Notes under the pieces: model-generated
Databases searched by the model: none
The model's input: only the letters and a program-made list of their open reading frames with translations
What the model was told of the DNA's origin: nothing
Shown here: positions 15,280 through 24,461 of the stretch, piece after piece
Layout: each line of letters opens with the position of its first letter
Position numbering within the stretch: position 1 is the first letter of the stretch
Translations under genes and position numbers: made by a program
Assembly (NCBI GenBank): GCA_017614995.1
Contig: JAGAAX010000051.1
Coordinates: 1 to 42,042 of the forward strand
Length of the DNA: 42,042 bases
Direction: 5' to 3'
DNA from: Spirochaetaceae bacterium
GTDB lineage: Bacteria; Spirochaetota; Spirochaetia; Treponematales; Treponemataceae

Positions 15280-15999
15280 ATGATTTTCACTTATGATTAT
15301 AAGCCTGTTATAGAAGATTTTTCAAAAGACGGAAAGCTGAGTATTGTTGCCATTTTGAAAATTCTTGAGAATGCCGGAAACGGTCATTCTGATTATGCAG
15401 GGGACAGCATTTTTAAGACAAACGGAATTACACGTGCATGGATTCTGACAGAATGGTCTATAAAAATTGATGAATATCCTTCTTATGGAGATGAAATAAA
15501 GGCTGAAACATGGTCAGAGACCTTGGATTTTCCGCTTATTGCAAACAGAGATTTTCTTCTATATAAGAACGGCAAAGTCTGCGCAAGGGGAACTTCGGTC
15601 TGGGTGCTTTTTGATGTTGCGGCTCAGCGTTTGAGCAAAATTGATGATTATCTGCTTGAAAGCTACAAGCCAGAAGACAAGAAAGTCTTTGACGAAAAGA
15701 AGCCGGCTAAAATTGAAAAACCCCAAGCTTTTTCGCTTGAAAAGACTGTGGAAATTAGACGCAGCGACATAGATTTTAACGACCATGTGCACAATCTTGT
15801 GTATTTGGATTACGCGATGCAGGTTTTGCCTGAAGAAGTGTACAAATCTGCAAAGTTTAAAAGCCTGCGCGTAACGTACAAGACAGCGGTAAAGAGCGGC
15901 GGCAGTGTGCGCTGCAAATATGCCCAGATTGAAGATAAGCATATTGTGTTTATCTATAATGAAGAAAACCAGCTCTGCACGATGATTCAGTTGAGCTAG
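15280..15999 (+). CDS. Acyl-ACP thioesterase (FatA/FatB-like)
   Basis: A 239-aa double-hotdog thioesterase that releases free fatty acids from acyl carrier protein. The first hotdog holds the ITRAWILTEWSIKI core; the second begins about residue 155 and carries RRSDIDFNDHVHNLVYLDY with the Asn and His of the active site. Bacterial members of this family occur in Clostridia, Bacteroidetes and spirochaetes. The ATG at 15280 has a gtgggga ribosome site. It ends just before a strong two-way terminator shared with cstA. Confidence 0.85.
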   Translation: MIFTYDYKPVIEDFSKDGKLSIVAILKILENAGNGHSDYAGDSIFKTNGITRAWILTEWSIKIDEYPSYGDEIKAETWSETLDFPLIANRDFLLYKNGKVCARGTSVWVLFDVAAQRLSKIDDYLLESYKPEDKKVFDEKKPAKIEKPQAFSLEKTVEIRRSDIDFNDHVHNLVYLDYAMQVLPEEVYKSAKFKSLRVTYKTAVKSGGSVRCKYAQIEDKHIVFIYNEENQLCTMIQLS

Positions 16000-16029
16000 G
16001 TTGCCCGAATTGCGCACTGGCACGAATAA

Positions 16030-16078
16030 AAAAGGGCTGCCCTAATTGAAGAAAACTTCAATATCGGGCAGCCCTTTT
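16030..16078. terminator. Bidirectional terminator between thioesterase and cstA
   Basis: AAAAGGGCTGCCC (16030-16042) pairs with GGGCAGCCCTTTT (16066-16078). An inner hairpin TTGAAG AAAA CTTCAA (16046-16061) sits in the loop. Runs of A and T at the two ends serve both convergent genes. Confidence 0.85.
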
Positions 16079-16105
16079 AGCTTTAAAAGCTACAAAAGCT
16101 ATGCT

Positions 16106-17806
16106 TTATTTCTTTTGTTTATTGAAAGTCTTAACGCCTTCAATAACAAGAATAACAGCAAGTACAGTCATTGCAAGTGCAAAAATCAACTGGAACCAGT
16201 TGCCCCAGAAGAATGCTTTTTCTGCGCCGGCAATCATCGGTTTAATCTTGTTGATAATTGTAAGAATAAGCTGTGTCAATGTAGCAGCAAGCATGAAAAT
16301 CATAGGAATGAAGAACATCTTGTTGTTCTTGCCGACTTCACCGAGCCATGCAGCAACAGCCATCAATGCAATACCTGCAAGAAGCTGGTTTGCAGCACCA
16401 AAGAGACTCCAGATTGCAGAAAGCTTGAGACCGCCCAAAACGCAGCCAATCAAAACCATAAGGCTTGTGCCGAAAAGCGGGTGAGCAAGAAGCTTGCGTA
16501 CACCTTTTGCGTCTTTCCATGTTGCTTCATCATCTTTGAGGAACAATTCAGAGAACATAAAGCGGCTCAAACGTGTACCAGTATCAAGAGAAGTCAAAGC
16601 AAATACAGAAACAGCAAGTGTAAGCAAAGCGTAGATTGTATTATAAGAGCTTGAACCTTCTGCACCAAACAATGTTGCAAGACCTGCACCGAATGCAGCA
16701 GATGGAGAACCGAAACCGCCTGCCTTGTATTTTTCGAATACCATACCAACAGCAATCAAAGAAATGATACCGAGAGCAGATTCAATAAGCATTGAACCAT
16801 AACCGATAGCCTTAGCATTCTTTTCGTTGTCGAGCTGCTTAGAAGAAGTACCTGTAGAAATCAATGAGTGGAAACCAGAACATGCACCGCATGCAACTGT
16901 GATGAACAAAGCAGGGAACATTGTTCCAAGCTTTGTTGTCCAGCCTGTGAAAGCAGGAATTGTGAATGTTGCGTTTCCTGTGAATGGAGAAGCAACAATT
17001 CCAATAAATGCAAGAGCAATCATTGCATAAAGGAGGAATGATGAAAGATAGTCACGTGGCTGAAGAAGAATCCATACAGGAACAAGAGAAGCAATTGCAA
17101 TGTAGATACCGATGAATACAATCCAAGCTGTGCGGCTCATAGCAAAACCAAAGTTCAAGCCAAGAATTGTGATAAGCACGATTCCTGCAATTCCGATGAT
17201 TGTAGCTGGAAGAGTCTTAAGACCACATTTATTTGTAAGAATACCATAGATGATTGCAAGTACAATGAACAGAAGAGAAATCATTGCAGTTGTCTGGTTT
17301 CCGTTAGGGTTCTTAACAAATCCGAAAGAACCTGGTGCAGTGAAGAATGTGCCTGCAACAACGTTTACAAATGAAGCGATAACCAGAATCAGAACAAGAA
17401 GGGCAAAAATGATGAAAAGCTTCTTTGAAGTTTTTCCCATAGAAGCCTTGATAATTTCACCGACTGATTTTCCGTCATTTCGGATTGAAGCAAAAAGCGA
17501 GCCGAAATCCTGAAGACCACCGAAGAAAATACCGCCGATTACACACCACAAGAAAACAGGAACCCAACCGAAAACAGCTGCCTGAATCGGGCCGTTAATA
17601 GGGCCTGCACCGGCGATTGATGAGAAGTGGTGTCCCATCAGAACTGCTGGTTTTGCTGCAACATAGTCAACACCGTCTGCCTTTTCCTGTGCAGGTGTCT
17701 TTTTTGCAGGGTCAATTCCCCATTGTTTTGCAAGCCATGAACCGTAGAAAACGTATCCACAGAAAAGCAGAACAACAGCAGCAATAATGATTAATAAAGC
17801 TGTCAT
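16106..17806 (-). CDS. cstA: Carbon starvation protein CstA family transporter
   Basis: A 566-aa membrane protein with well over ten hydrophobic helices. The N-terminal region has the CstA family pattern: YGSWLAKQWGIDP, DYVAAKPAVLMGHHFSSIAGAGPINGP (motif at about residues 48-74) and GGIFFGGLQDFGSLFASIRNDGKS. It is shorter than E. coli CstA (about 700 aa) and matches the compact form of Clostridia and spirochaetes. Family members import pyruvate or peptides. The ATG at 17806 has a perfect AGGAGG 6 nt upstream, preceded directly by an 8-bp hairpin that could modulate its translation. Confidence 0.9.
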   Translation of the reverse strand: MTALLIIIAAVVLLFCGYVFYGSWLAKQWGIDPAKKTPAQEKADGVDYVAAKPAVLMGHHFSSIAGAGPINGPIQAAVFGWVPVFLWCVIGGIFFGGLQDFGSLFASIRNDGKSVGEIIKASMGKTSKKLFIIFALLVLILVIASFVNVVAGTFFTAPGSFGFVKNPNGNQTTAMISLLFIVLAIIYGILTNKCGLKTLPATIIGIAGIVLITILGLNFGFAMSRTAWIVFIGIYIAIASLVPVWILLQPRDYLSSFLLYAMIALAFIGIVASPFTGNATFTIPAFTGWTTKLGTMFPALFITVACGACSGFHSLISTGTSSKQLDNEKNAKAIGYGSMLIESALGIISLIAVGMVFEKYKAGGFGSPSAAFGAGLATLFGAEGSSSYNTIYALLTLAVSVFALTSLDTGTRLSRFMFSELFLKDDEATWKDAKGVRKLLAHPLFGTSLMVLIGCVLGGLKLSAIWSLFGAANQLLAGIALMAVAAWLGEVGKNNKMFFIPMIFMLAATLTQLILTIINKIKPMIAGAEKAFFWGNWFQLIFALAMTVLAVILVIEGVKTFNKQKK

Positions 17807-17818
17807 TTTTTTCCTCCT

Positions 17819-17843
17819 GTAAAGTTACTTAGCTTAACTTTAC
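17819..17843 (-). promoter_or_regulatory. Hairpin abutting the cstA ribosome site
   Basis: GTAAAGTT (17819-17826) and AACTTTAC (17836-17843) form a perfect 8-bp stem with a 9-nt loop. In the mRNA it ends at the base next to AGGAGG (17818-17813). A stem touching the ribosome site suggests control of translation or mRNA stability, but this is inference. Confidence 0.5.
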
Positions 17844-17895
17844 ATTTTTTAGTTTGCCGTTCAATGTATTCACCTAAACGGCTTTATATAAGCAC

Positions 17896-17916
17896 CATAC
17901 TGAAAACTTCAGTATG
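17896..17916. promoter_or_regulatory. Perfect hairpin after the hypothetical gene
   Basis: CATACTGAA (17896-17904) pairs with TTCAGTATG (17908-17916) around a 3-nt loop, 4 nt past the stop codon of the upstream gene. No T-run follows on the minus strand, so it may be a 3' stabilising hairpin or an operator rather than a terminator. Confidence 0.4.
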
Positions 17917-17920
17917 TTCC

Positions 17921-18421
17921 CTATAACAGATTAGTAAAAAGTTTCTTCAAGTCTTTGCCACGCCGGTTATATGCAAAGCTTTTGTCCGACATATCGAATG
18001 CAATAAGGCTGTAATTGCTCCAGCCCCAAAATGAAAACTTGTATGATTTGTAGTGTTTCAGCTTTTTTATTGTTTTTTTTGCTTCTTCGGTGATTTTGTC
18101 TGCAAGTATTATAAGCGAAACATCGGTGTTTCTGTGTGCTGATGTCGGTGTAACTTTTGAGGTTCCTGTTTCCCATGCAAGCTTGTCTAAAGAAGCTGCG
18201 GTCTCCGCTGTCAGCTCGTCTTGCAGAGAAAAGTAGATGTATTCATTAGAGTCTATGTCTGCAACTTTTGCGGCTTTTACCAGAAAAAACTGTTCGTTAT
18301 GCGAATGGAATTCCGCGAGCGCATTAAACGGCAAAACAGAATCATCCTGTGTAATATTATAGTAGCGTTTATAAGAAAGTAATAACTTGTCCAGTGCTTC
18401 TATTTTGGCCGTCATTGGCAT
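17921..18421 (-). CDS. Conserved hypothetical protein
   Basis: A 166-aa cytoplasmic protein I do not recognise. It is an alpha/beta protein with YIYFSLQDELTAETAASLDKLAWETG in the middle and a basic C-terminus (SFAYNRRGKDLKKLF). There is no signal peptide. The first Met (18421) has aaagag about 5 nt upstream; a second Met two codons on is equally possible. It lies upstream of cstA in the same direction with a 114-nt gap that holds two hairpins. Confidence 0.6.
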   Translation of the reverse strand: MPMTAKIEALDKLLLSYKRYYNITQDDSVLPFNALAEFHSHNEQFFLVKAAKVADIDSNEYIYFSLQDELTAETAASLDKLAWETGTSKVTPTSAHRNTDVSLIILADKITEEAKKTIKKLKHYKSYKFSFWGWSNYSLIAFDMSDKSFAYNRRGKDLKKLFTNLL

Positions 18422-18698
18422 AAAAACTCTTTGAGATATTAAGTATGCTGTTCTTACATTTTCTGACTATTTGTCTGATTCGTCAATAGAAAATTTTATT
18501 TTTCTTAAGATATTCTGCATAAACTACAATGATACTAAAAATTTGTTTAATAGAGCTTTTTTATCCGATATAAAGTATGAAATTCAAAATGTTTTGTTTT
18601 GCTGTCAGTTTACAAGATAATGGCTTTGTGTTATCTTGTAAAAACATTCTTTAAATTTGTTTACTCAAATAAAAAAGTTAGGCAAAAAGAGGAAAATT

Positions 18699-20789
18699 AT
18701 GGCTAAGCGCAATAAAAAAATGGTTGTTGTCTTTATGACGGGTATTTCACTTTGTTTTCTTGTGTTTATCAGTCTTCAGACAACTATAATCACATCGCAG
18801 GTAAAAAATACAACGACAAATCAGTATATCGAATTCTGCCGTCAGATAGTTCAAGCCCGCGCAGATGAAATCAGTTATTGGAACGATATTTATGTAAATG
18901 ATCTTAGAATCTTTACAGACAACCCTGTTATAAAGACCGGCGACATTGAAAAGATAACCGCATGGATAGAAGAAAACCGTTCTATGCGCAGCTCTGTTTT
19001 CGGCAATTCATTTTTCTGCGACCCTACAGGAAAAACTTATCAGCTCGGCAGCGAAGCTTCTACACAAATTTCAGACCGCTCTTATTTCAAAGAAATAATG
19101 CGGAATGGCAAAGATTATTTCATTGATGACCCGATTTTTTCGCGTGCGCTTTCGGCTTATGTTTATATGATTGCACGTGCCGTAAAGAATAACCAGGGCA
19201 AAACAGTCGGTTTCTTTGCAGGAAGTATCCGCCCTGATACAGTTGCCGCAATTACAGACTCAATCAGAGTAGGGCAGGACGGACGTGCTTTTATTCTTAC
19301 CGGCGACGGTTCTGTGCTTGCTCACTGGAATTCTGACATCATTATGAAAGAAAATTATCTTACAGGTCAGCTTGAACATACAGAAGGGCTTTTTGAGATT
19401 GCAGTTTCAATGACAGGCGGTGAAAGTTCTTACGGTTATTACAAGAACGATACAGGCAAAAAGCTTGTTGTTTATGCACCTATAAAAGGCACAACTTGGT
19501 CGCTCGGACTTGAAGTGCCGGTTTCGCAGATAAACGAATCAAGCCATCAGGTAATTGTTACAATTGTTCTGCTCAACCTGTTTATTATTCTCGCGCTCAT
19601 TGTTTTCTGTAGCGTTGCAATCGCAAGAATTGTAAAACCGCTTCAAGTTGTTGAAAACACAATTATCGGAATTGCACAGGGCGATGCAGACTTAACTCAG
19701 AGAGTAAACGTTGTCAGAAACGATGAAATCGGACGGCTTGTTGACGGCTTCAACCTTTTCGCAGAAAAGCTTCAGACGATTGTCAGCAGCGTCATGAAAT
19801 CAAAAAACAGACTTTCTTCTGTTGAAGGCGACTTGAAACAGAGCGTAGACAATACAGGCTGCTCTATTACACAAATCTTGTGCAATATTGAAAGCGTAAG
19901 CCATCTGGTAGAATCACAGGCTGACGGCGTAGAAGAGACAGCAGGAGCTGTAACAAAGATCGCAGACAACATCAACTCTCTTGAGCACATGATTCAGAAT
20001 CAGGCAGCCGGTGTTTCAGAAGCTTCGGCAGCCGTTGAGGAGATGATTGGAAACATCAACGCCGTTGATTCAAGCATTGCAAAAATGTCAACTGAATTCA
20101 ACCAGCTTGCGACAGAAGCCAGAAACGGCATCGACAAGCAGAGCAATGTAAACGATGTTATCCGTATGATTGCATCTCAGTCTGAAATGCTTCAGGAAGC
20201 AAACGCCGCAATTGCCGGTATTGCTTCTCAGACAAACATGCTCGCAATGAATGCCGCAATTGAGGCTGCCCACGCAGGTGATGCAGGCCGCGGCTTCTCT
20301 GTTGTTGCAGATGAAATCCGAAAGCTTTCTGAAACTTCTTCAGAGCAGTCAAGAACAATTGGTGATGAGCTGAATAAAATTGTAACTGCGCTGGAATCTG
20401 TAGTTATTTCATCACAGGATTCTGAGGAAACCTTCAACAACCTTTCTGTGCGCCTTAGTCAGACTGATGAAATTATGGGACAGCTTAGAGAGGCAATGGT
20501 AGAACAGCAGAGCGGCTCAAAGCAGATTCTTGCAGCCCTTCATACAATGAACGAAAGTACACAGGAAGTCCGTTCTGCTTCTGTTGAAATGGCTTCAGGC
20601 AACAAGACAATTCTTCAAGAAATTAAAATGCTCCAGGACTCAACTTCTGTTATTAAGAACAGCATGAACGAAATGACAGCCGGTGCACGCACAATCAACG
20701 AGACTGGCGCACAGCTTCATTCAATCTCAAGACAAGTTTCCGATTCAATTAAAGAAATCGGACAGCAGATTGACTTGTTCAAAGTCTAA
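18699..20789 (+). CDS. Methyl-accepting chemotaxis protein with a periplasmic dCache sensor
   Basis: A 696-aa transmembrane chemoreceptor. TM1 is near residues 8-28 ([19 protein letters not shown]). The periplasmic sensor, about 30-295, has Cache features (EYW-like [20 protein letters not shown] and [19 protein letters not shown]). TM2 is near 300-320, HAMP near 320-375, and the cytoplasmic signalling domain has the hairpin tip [30 protein letters not shown] split over about residues 520-550. It lacks a C-terminal CheR-tethering pentapeptide. dCache receptors bind amino acids and other small molecules. The ATG at 18699 has gaggaaa upstream; an earlier frame start at 18657 does not. A weak sigma-28-like TCCGATAT is at 18564-18571. 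Confidence 0.88.
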   Translation: MAKRNKKMVVVFMTGISLCFLVFISLQTTIITSQVKNTTTNQYIEFCRQIVQARADEISYWNDIYVNDLRIFTDNPVIKTGDIEKITAWIEENRSMRSSVFGNSFFCDPTGKTYQLGSEASTQISDRSYFKEIMRNGKDYFIDDPIFSRALSAYVYMIARAVKNNQGKTVGFFAGSIRPDTVAAITDSIRVGQDGRAFILTGDGSVLAHWNSDIIMKENYLTGQLEHTEGLFEIAVSMTGGESSYGYYKNDTGKKLVVYAPIKGTTWSLGLEVPVSQINESSHQVIVTIVLLNLFIILALIVFCSVAIARIVKPLQVVENTIIGIAQGDADLTQRVNVVRNDEIGRLVDGFNLFAEKLQTIVSSVMKSKNRLSSVEGDLKQSVDNTGCSITQILCNIESVSHLVESQADGVEETAGAVTKIADNINSLEHMIQNQAAGVSEASAAVEEMIGNINAVDSSIAKMSTEFNQLATEARNGIDKQSNVNDVIRMIASQSEMLQEANAAIAGIASQTNMLAMNAAIEAAHAGDAGRGFSVVADEIRKLSETSSEQSRTIGDELNKIVTALESVVISSQDSEETFNNLSVRLSQTDEIMGQLREAMVEQQSGSKQILAALHTMNESTQEVRSASVEMASGNKTILQEIKMLQDSTSVIKNSMNEMTAGARTINETGAQLHSISRQVSDSIKEIGQQIDLFKV

Positions 20790-20814
20790 GCAAAGCTGAT
20801 TAATGTCATTGCCG

Positions 20815-20905
20815 GGTCACTGAGCGAAGTCGAAGTGGGGTCACTGAGCGAAGTCGAAGTGACCGATTTTTCGCTTATTGTGGCTTCGACTACGCTCAGC
20901 CACCG
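20815..20905 (-). repeat. Composite inverted-repeat element, copy 2, with an extra tandem unit
   Basis: Positions 20839-20905, read on the minus strand, match 14780-14848. Hairpin GGTCACT/AGTGACC replaces GGTTATT/AATAACC of copy 1, a change of two pairs on both sides. Hairpin GTGGCT...AGCCAC (20880-20903) is identical in both copies. A partial extra unit precedes it at 20815-20837. Confidence 0.72.
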
Positions 20906-20952
20906 AATTTGTTAAAACTCGACATTCGTCCTTATAATTCAGAAATTGAGAA

Positions 20953-20985
20953 ACATTCTGTCGTAAATCGGCAGAATGTTTTTTT
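20953..20985 (+). terminator. Rho-independent terminator after the first chemoreceptor
   Basis: ACATTCTG (20953-20960) and CAGAATGT (20972-20979) form the stem, followed by seven T. It lies 160 nt past the receptor stop, after the repeat element. Confidence 0.75.
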
Positions 20986-21037
20986 ATGCTTTTTTCCCTT
21001 TTTTTACGCTTTTTTTGGTGCGCTATTAATAAAGCTG

Positions 21038-21046
21038 TGCTAGAAT
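21038..21046 (+). promoter_or_regulatory. Extended -10 promoter for the EAL gene
   Basis: TGCTAGAAT matches the extended -10 pattern TGnTATAAT at all but one base. The 11-nt string TGTGCTAGAAT is identical to the promoter before the HU-like gene at 35366. No good -35 box is present. Confidence 0.5.
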
Positions 21047-21093
21047 AATATGGATTTTTTGTAGATTTTTTGGTTGTTGGAGTTTTTTTGAAT

Positions 21094-22989
21094 ATGTACA
21101 ACGTTTTAGGCGAACTTTGTGTAGTAATTCTTTCAGGCATCATGCTTTTTAACTTGTTCATGTCTTTTACTATATTTGACCATATTCACAGGCTTTTCTT
21201 TTTGTGCGCCCTGCTGGTGTTTTTCTCGGCTCTGACTAATATTATTTCAATAGAATGTATCCGCAATTATAAGACGTATCCGCTTCCTTTGTGCACTTTT
21301 GTAACAACGCTCTATTTTATTCAAATGGGTCTTATTCCATATTCGTTTACGGTATACGGATATAATTTTGCTTCAGTAAATCATAAGCACAAACGCAATA
21401 TTTATTCGTTTCTGGCATTTCCGCTTATAGTTTATACATTTTTCGTTCTTCTTAATATTAAGACCGGCCTGCTTTTCTATTATGACCCTGTAAAAGGCTA
21501 CACGCGCGGCATATTTAAGAATATGACCTATGTAATGTCAGCCATTTATTCAATATCAATGATGGTGATTGCTGTCTTTAACAAAAGATATCTTGCACCG
21601 CGTGTTTTTCTTGTTTTCCTGCTTTATCCGGTCATTTCAGTAATGATTATTGGAATTCAGTTTTTTATACCGCATTTTGTTATGACCGGTACATCGTCTT
21701 TTGCGCTGCTCATGCTGATTTATCTTACAATTCAGTCTGATTTAATTGAATATGACATAAGCACAAACCTGCTGACTGAAAAATATCTGGCTCATGTTCT
21801 GTCAAAAGACTACAAAGGAAAATTTGCAGTAATTACAATTCACAATTTTGCGACTGTTCAGGAAAATCTCGGAATGGAAGCGACTGAATCGCTGATTTTC
21901 AATCTCTCAAAAGGCGTCGCAAGGCTTTTCAATAAGAACGCCTTTATTCTCGGCGCAACAAGATTTGCTGTTCTTGCCGATGACATGAGCAAAATAAAGA
22001 ACGCAATTCCTGTTTTGAACGAAATAGTCAGGCAGGTAAAAAGCGAATACGATGCAAGATGCAATATCGACATTCACATTGCAGGGCTTTCTATGCCTGA
22101 AAACGCCACTTCGTACCGCTCGGCAATGGACATTGTGAACAGGCTTCTTCTTAAGACTGTCGGCAAAGACGATGAGTCGCTGATTGTTTGTACTGATACT
22201 TATGTCAGCCAGATTGAACGTGAAAAACTGATTCTGAACATTTTGAAGCGGGAACTCCGCCTTGATTCTCAGCAGTACCAGATTTTCTTTCAGCCGATTT
22301 ATTCAGTTGAAACAGGAAAGCTTCTCTATGCCGAAGTTCTTTCAAGGCTGCTTAACACAGAAATAGGCGATATTTCTCCGGTTGAATTTGTTCAGGTTGC
22401 AGAAAACTACGGCTTGATTGAAAATCTCGGTATGGTGGCTTTTGAAAAAGCCTGTCAGTTTATGTATGACAACCGCGGTTTTATTGACGCGCTTTCAATA
22501 AATTTTTCTGTCAGCCAGATGAAAAAGCCGACTATTGTCAGCGATGTTCTTGCTGTGCTCAAGCGCTATTCGCTTCCGCCTTCATCTGTAATCATTGAAA
22601 TAACAGAAAGCATCTTTATTGATGATTTTGCGCTGATCCGCGAGCGTATGATTGAGCTGGCTAGAAACGGCGTATTGTTTTATCTTGACGACTTTGGAAC
22701 AGGCTATTCGAATTTTGCAAATATTGTTGAGCTGCCGTTTTCTACTATCAAGTTTGACCGCGCTATGCTTCTCGCTATGGAAAAGAGTGTGGAAGGTTCG
22801 CGGCTGCTGATAAGCCTTATTGATGCATTTAAAGATAACAAGCTTAAGGTTTTGATAGAAGGCGTTGAAAGCGAAGCACAAAATGAGCTTGTGAAAAAAT
22901 CAGGCGCAGATTTTGTGCAGGGCTTTTTGTTCTCTCAGCCTTTGTACCAAAAAGACTTTCTGCATCTTAGAAAGGGCGGAGAAGTATAA
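21094..22989 (+). CDS. Membrane-anchored degenerate GGDEF plus EAL cyclic di-GMP phosphodiesterase
   Basis: A 631-aa protein. About seven hydrophobic segments occupy residues 1-225. A degenerate cyclase-like domain follows (about 245-380; it has no GGDEF motif and reads GATRFAVLADD at that point). The EAL domain is at about 390-630. EAL catalytic motifs are nearly all present: EVL in place of EAL (Glu near residue 414), INFSVSQM with the metal-binding Asn, EITES, LDDFGTGYSNF, IKFDRAM, IEGVE and VQGFLFSQPL. EVL variants are commonly active, so hydrolysis of c-di-GMP is likely, with the dead GGDEF as a regulatory part. It may oppose the two cyclases in this window. ATG 21094 is used; a TTG at 21088 fits the ggag ribosome site slightly better. 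Confidence 0.85.
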   Translation: MYNVLGELCVVILSGIMLFNLFMSFTIFDHIHRLFFLCALLVFFSALTNIISIECIRNYKTYPLPLCTFVTTLYFIQMGLIPYSFTVYGYNFASVNHKHKRNIYSFLAFPLIVYTFFVLLNIKTGLLFYYDPVKGYTRGIFKNMTYVMSAIYSISMMVIAVFNKRYLAPRVFLVFLLYPVISVMIIGIQFFIPHFVMTGTSSFALLMLIYLTIQSDLIEYDISTNLLTEKYLAHVLSKDYKGKFAVITIHNFATVQENLGMEATESLIFNLSKGVARLFNKNAFILGATRFAVLADDMSKIKNAIPVLNEIVRQVKSEYDARCNIDIHIAGLSMPENATSYRSAMDIVNRLLLKTVGKDDESLIVCTDTYVSQIEREKLILNILKRELRLDSQQYQIFFQPIYSVETGKLLYAEVLSRLLNTEIGDISPVEFVQVAENYGLIENLGMVAFEKACQFMYDNRGFIDALSINFSVSQMKKPTIVSDVLAVLKRYSLPPSSVIIEITESIFIDDFALIRERMIELARNGVLFYLDDFGTGYSNFANIVELPFSTIKFDRAMLLAMEKSVEGSRLLISLIDAFKDNKLKVLIEGVESEAQNELVKKSGADFVQGFLFSQPLYQKDFLHLRKGGEV

Positions 22990-23007
22990 ACGCCTTATTC
23001 GTGCGGA

Positions 23008-23054
23008 AGGTTTAATACCTCGCCCCTTGGGGCGAAATAAAAGGTATTAAACCT
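23008..23054. terminator. Nested hairpin terminator between convergent genes
   Basis: AGGTTTAATACCT (23008-23020) pairs with AGGTATTAAACCT (23042-23054). Inside, CGCCCC TT GGGGCG (23021-23034) forms a second stem. It follows the EAL gene by 19 nt and faces the end of the M16 operon. Confidence 0.7.
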
Positions 23055-23075
23055 GACTGCAATACCTTTTGAGAA

Positions 23076-23107
23076 CAACAACCTCGTAGCTTGCTACGGG
23101 GTTGTTG
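23076..23107 (-). terminator. Long hairpin overlapping the 3' end of the second M16 gene
   Basis: CAACAACC and CGTAGC (23076-23090) pair with GCTACG and GGTTGTTG (23093-23107), giving 14 pairs with one mismatch and a TT loop. The stop codon of the gene lies in the stem. It probably protects or ends the M16 operon transcript. Confidence 0.6.
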
Positions 23108-24461
23108 ATTCTTCGCCGGGCAGAGCAATTCTTGACAAGTCGTTCTGCCCTGTTACAGAAACCCAGCGCTCTTCATCTGACAATACGTACTTTTCAAATG
23201 CTTTCTTTATATCAGCGGGTTTTACTGCCCTGATTTTTTCGATTGTGTTGTCAAGTGCCTCCGGGTTGTCATAAAGAACAATACCTGAAACCATTCTGGC
23301 TGCAAGGCTTGAGGTTTTCTGCTGGCTTGAGTAAGAAGCTGTTATGTACTGGTTTTTGTAGCTTTCAAGCTCGGCTTCTATTGTGCTGAAAATGTAGTTA
23401 CCCTTTTTGTCTAAGCCGGTGATAATCTTGTTTTTTGCCATAAGCTCTCTTGCTTCTTTCATGGCGGCAATAATGTTCTCGTAGTCTGTGCATTTATAGA
23501 TAAGCTCATAGCCGATGTTTGACATGCCGCCGTTGTTTGTGCAGTACGGTGTGTAGCACGCGCCGTATTTTGAGCGTATTACGTTGTACATATTTGAAGA
23601 AAAAATTGTCTCGGCGAGAGCTTCTGCGTAAAAATCATCTGCTATTAACGGCGCTGCATTGTAGAAGCGCATTATATAGCCTGCTCCCGCCGCGCTCTCG
23701 TGCACAAGTTTGATTGGTGCGCCTGCAACTTTGGGCTTTTCAACCGGCGGCATTTTAATTTCATCTGAAACAGACGGAATTGAGCCAAGCTTTTTTTCAA
23801 GTGCTGCAAGAAATTCGTCTTTGTCCATGCCTGTTACGGCGGCAATCTTGATGCGCTTAGCGTCCATTAAAGTTTTATGGTGCTTTTTAACAAGTTCAAG
23901 GCTTATGTTGCCAAAAGATTCTGGTGTAACAGTGCTTGAAGTCTCGCCTGCAAGCCCTTCAAAAAATACTTTGTCTGCCTCGTAAAAGCCTAAACTTACC
24001 GGGTCATTCAGCATAGACTGAATATGCTGCGCGTTGTTCTGCATGATTAAATCGAAATATTTTTTCTCGAAGCGCGGCTCTAAAAAACCGTCAAGAAAAA
24101 CGTCCATTGTTTTCAATAAATTCTCGCGGATACTTACCAGATAAAGCTTGCCGGTGTAGTGTGCCGCGCTGCTTCCGCCAGAAGAACATAAATCATACAA
24201 AGTGTCTTTGAACTGCTCGTAAGTATAATTCTTTGAGCCGTAAAGCATCATGTCAAAAGTAACATCTTCTATGCCAGAAAGCTCTTTTGGGTAATAGGCA
24301 ACACCTCCCACCAGAAAAATCTGCATAGCGTCAATTTCGTTTATCTGGTTGTCTCTTATATAGACTTCGATTCCGTTTGAAAGCGTGTATTTCTGTACGT
24401 TTTCAGCATAACTGAAAACTAAAATAAAAAGACTGAAAATAAAAACAGCTATCTTTTTCAT
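23094..24461 (-). CDS. M16 peptidase-like protein, catalytic zinc site missing (partner subunit)
   Basis: A 455-aa secreted or periplasmic protein (signal peptide MKKIAVFIFSLFILVFSYA). It has the M16 fold pattern (YTLSNGIEVYIRDNQINEIDAMQIFLVGGV), but the zinc motif position reads IEDVTFDMM rather than HxxEH, so it cannot bind the metal there. It keeps the substrate-binding R/Y pair in the C-terminal half (IRSKYGACYTPYC). M16B enzymes often work as heterodimers of an HxxEH subunit and an R/Y subunit, and this gene is the second half of such a pair. Its ATG abuts the stop of the upstream gene (TAAATG), so translation is coupled. Confidence 0.85.
   Translation of the reverse strand: MKKIAVFIFSLFILVFSYAENVQKYTLSNGIEVYIRDNQINEIDAMQIFLVGGVAYYPKELSGIEDVTFDMMLYGSKNYTYEQFKDTLYDLCSSGGSSAAHYTGKLYLVSIRENLLKTMDVFLDGFLEPRFEKKYFDLIMQNNAQHIQSMLNDPVSLGFYEADKVFFEGLAGETSSTVTPESFGNISLELVKKHHKTLMDAKRIKIAAVTGMDKDEFLAALEKKLGSIPSVSDEIKMPPVEKPKVAGAPIKLVHESAAGAGYIMRFYNAAPLIADDFYAEALAETIFSSNMYNVIRSKYGACYTPYCTNNGGMSNIGYELIYKCTDYENIIAAMKEARELMAKNKIITGLDKKGNYIFSTIEAELESYKNQYITASYSSQQKTSSLAARMVSGIVLYDNPEALDNTIEKIRAVKPADIKKAFEKYVLSDEERWVSVTGQNDLSRIALPGEESTTP

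Larger units (their letters stand above)
20790..21037. other. Intergenic region with repeat copy 2 and a terminator
   Basis: No gene. It holds a tandem pair of short GGTCACTGAGCG units, the inverted copy of the composite repeat (20839-20905) and the terminator at 20953-20985, before the EAL gene promoter. The minus-strand frame here is lysine-rich repeat noise. Confidence 0.5.
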
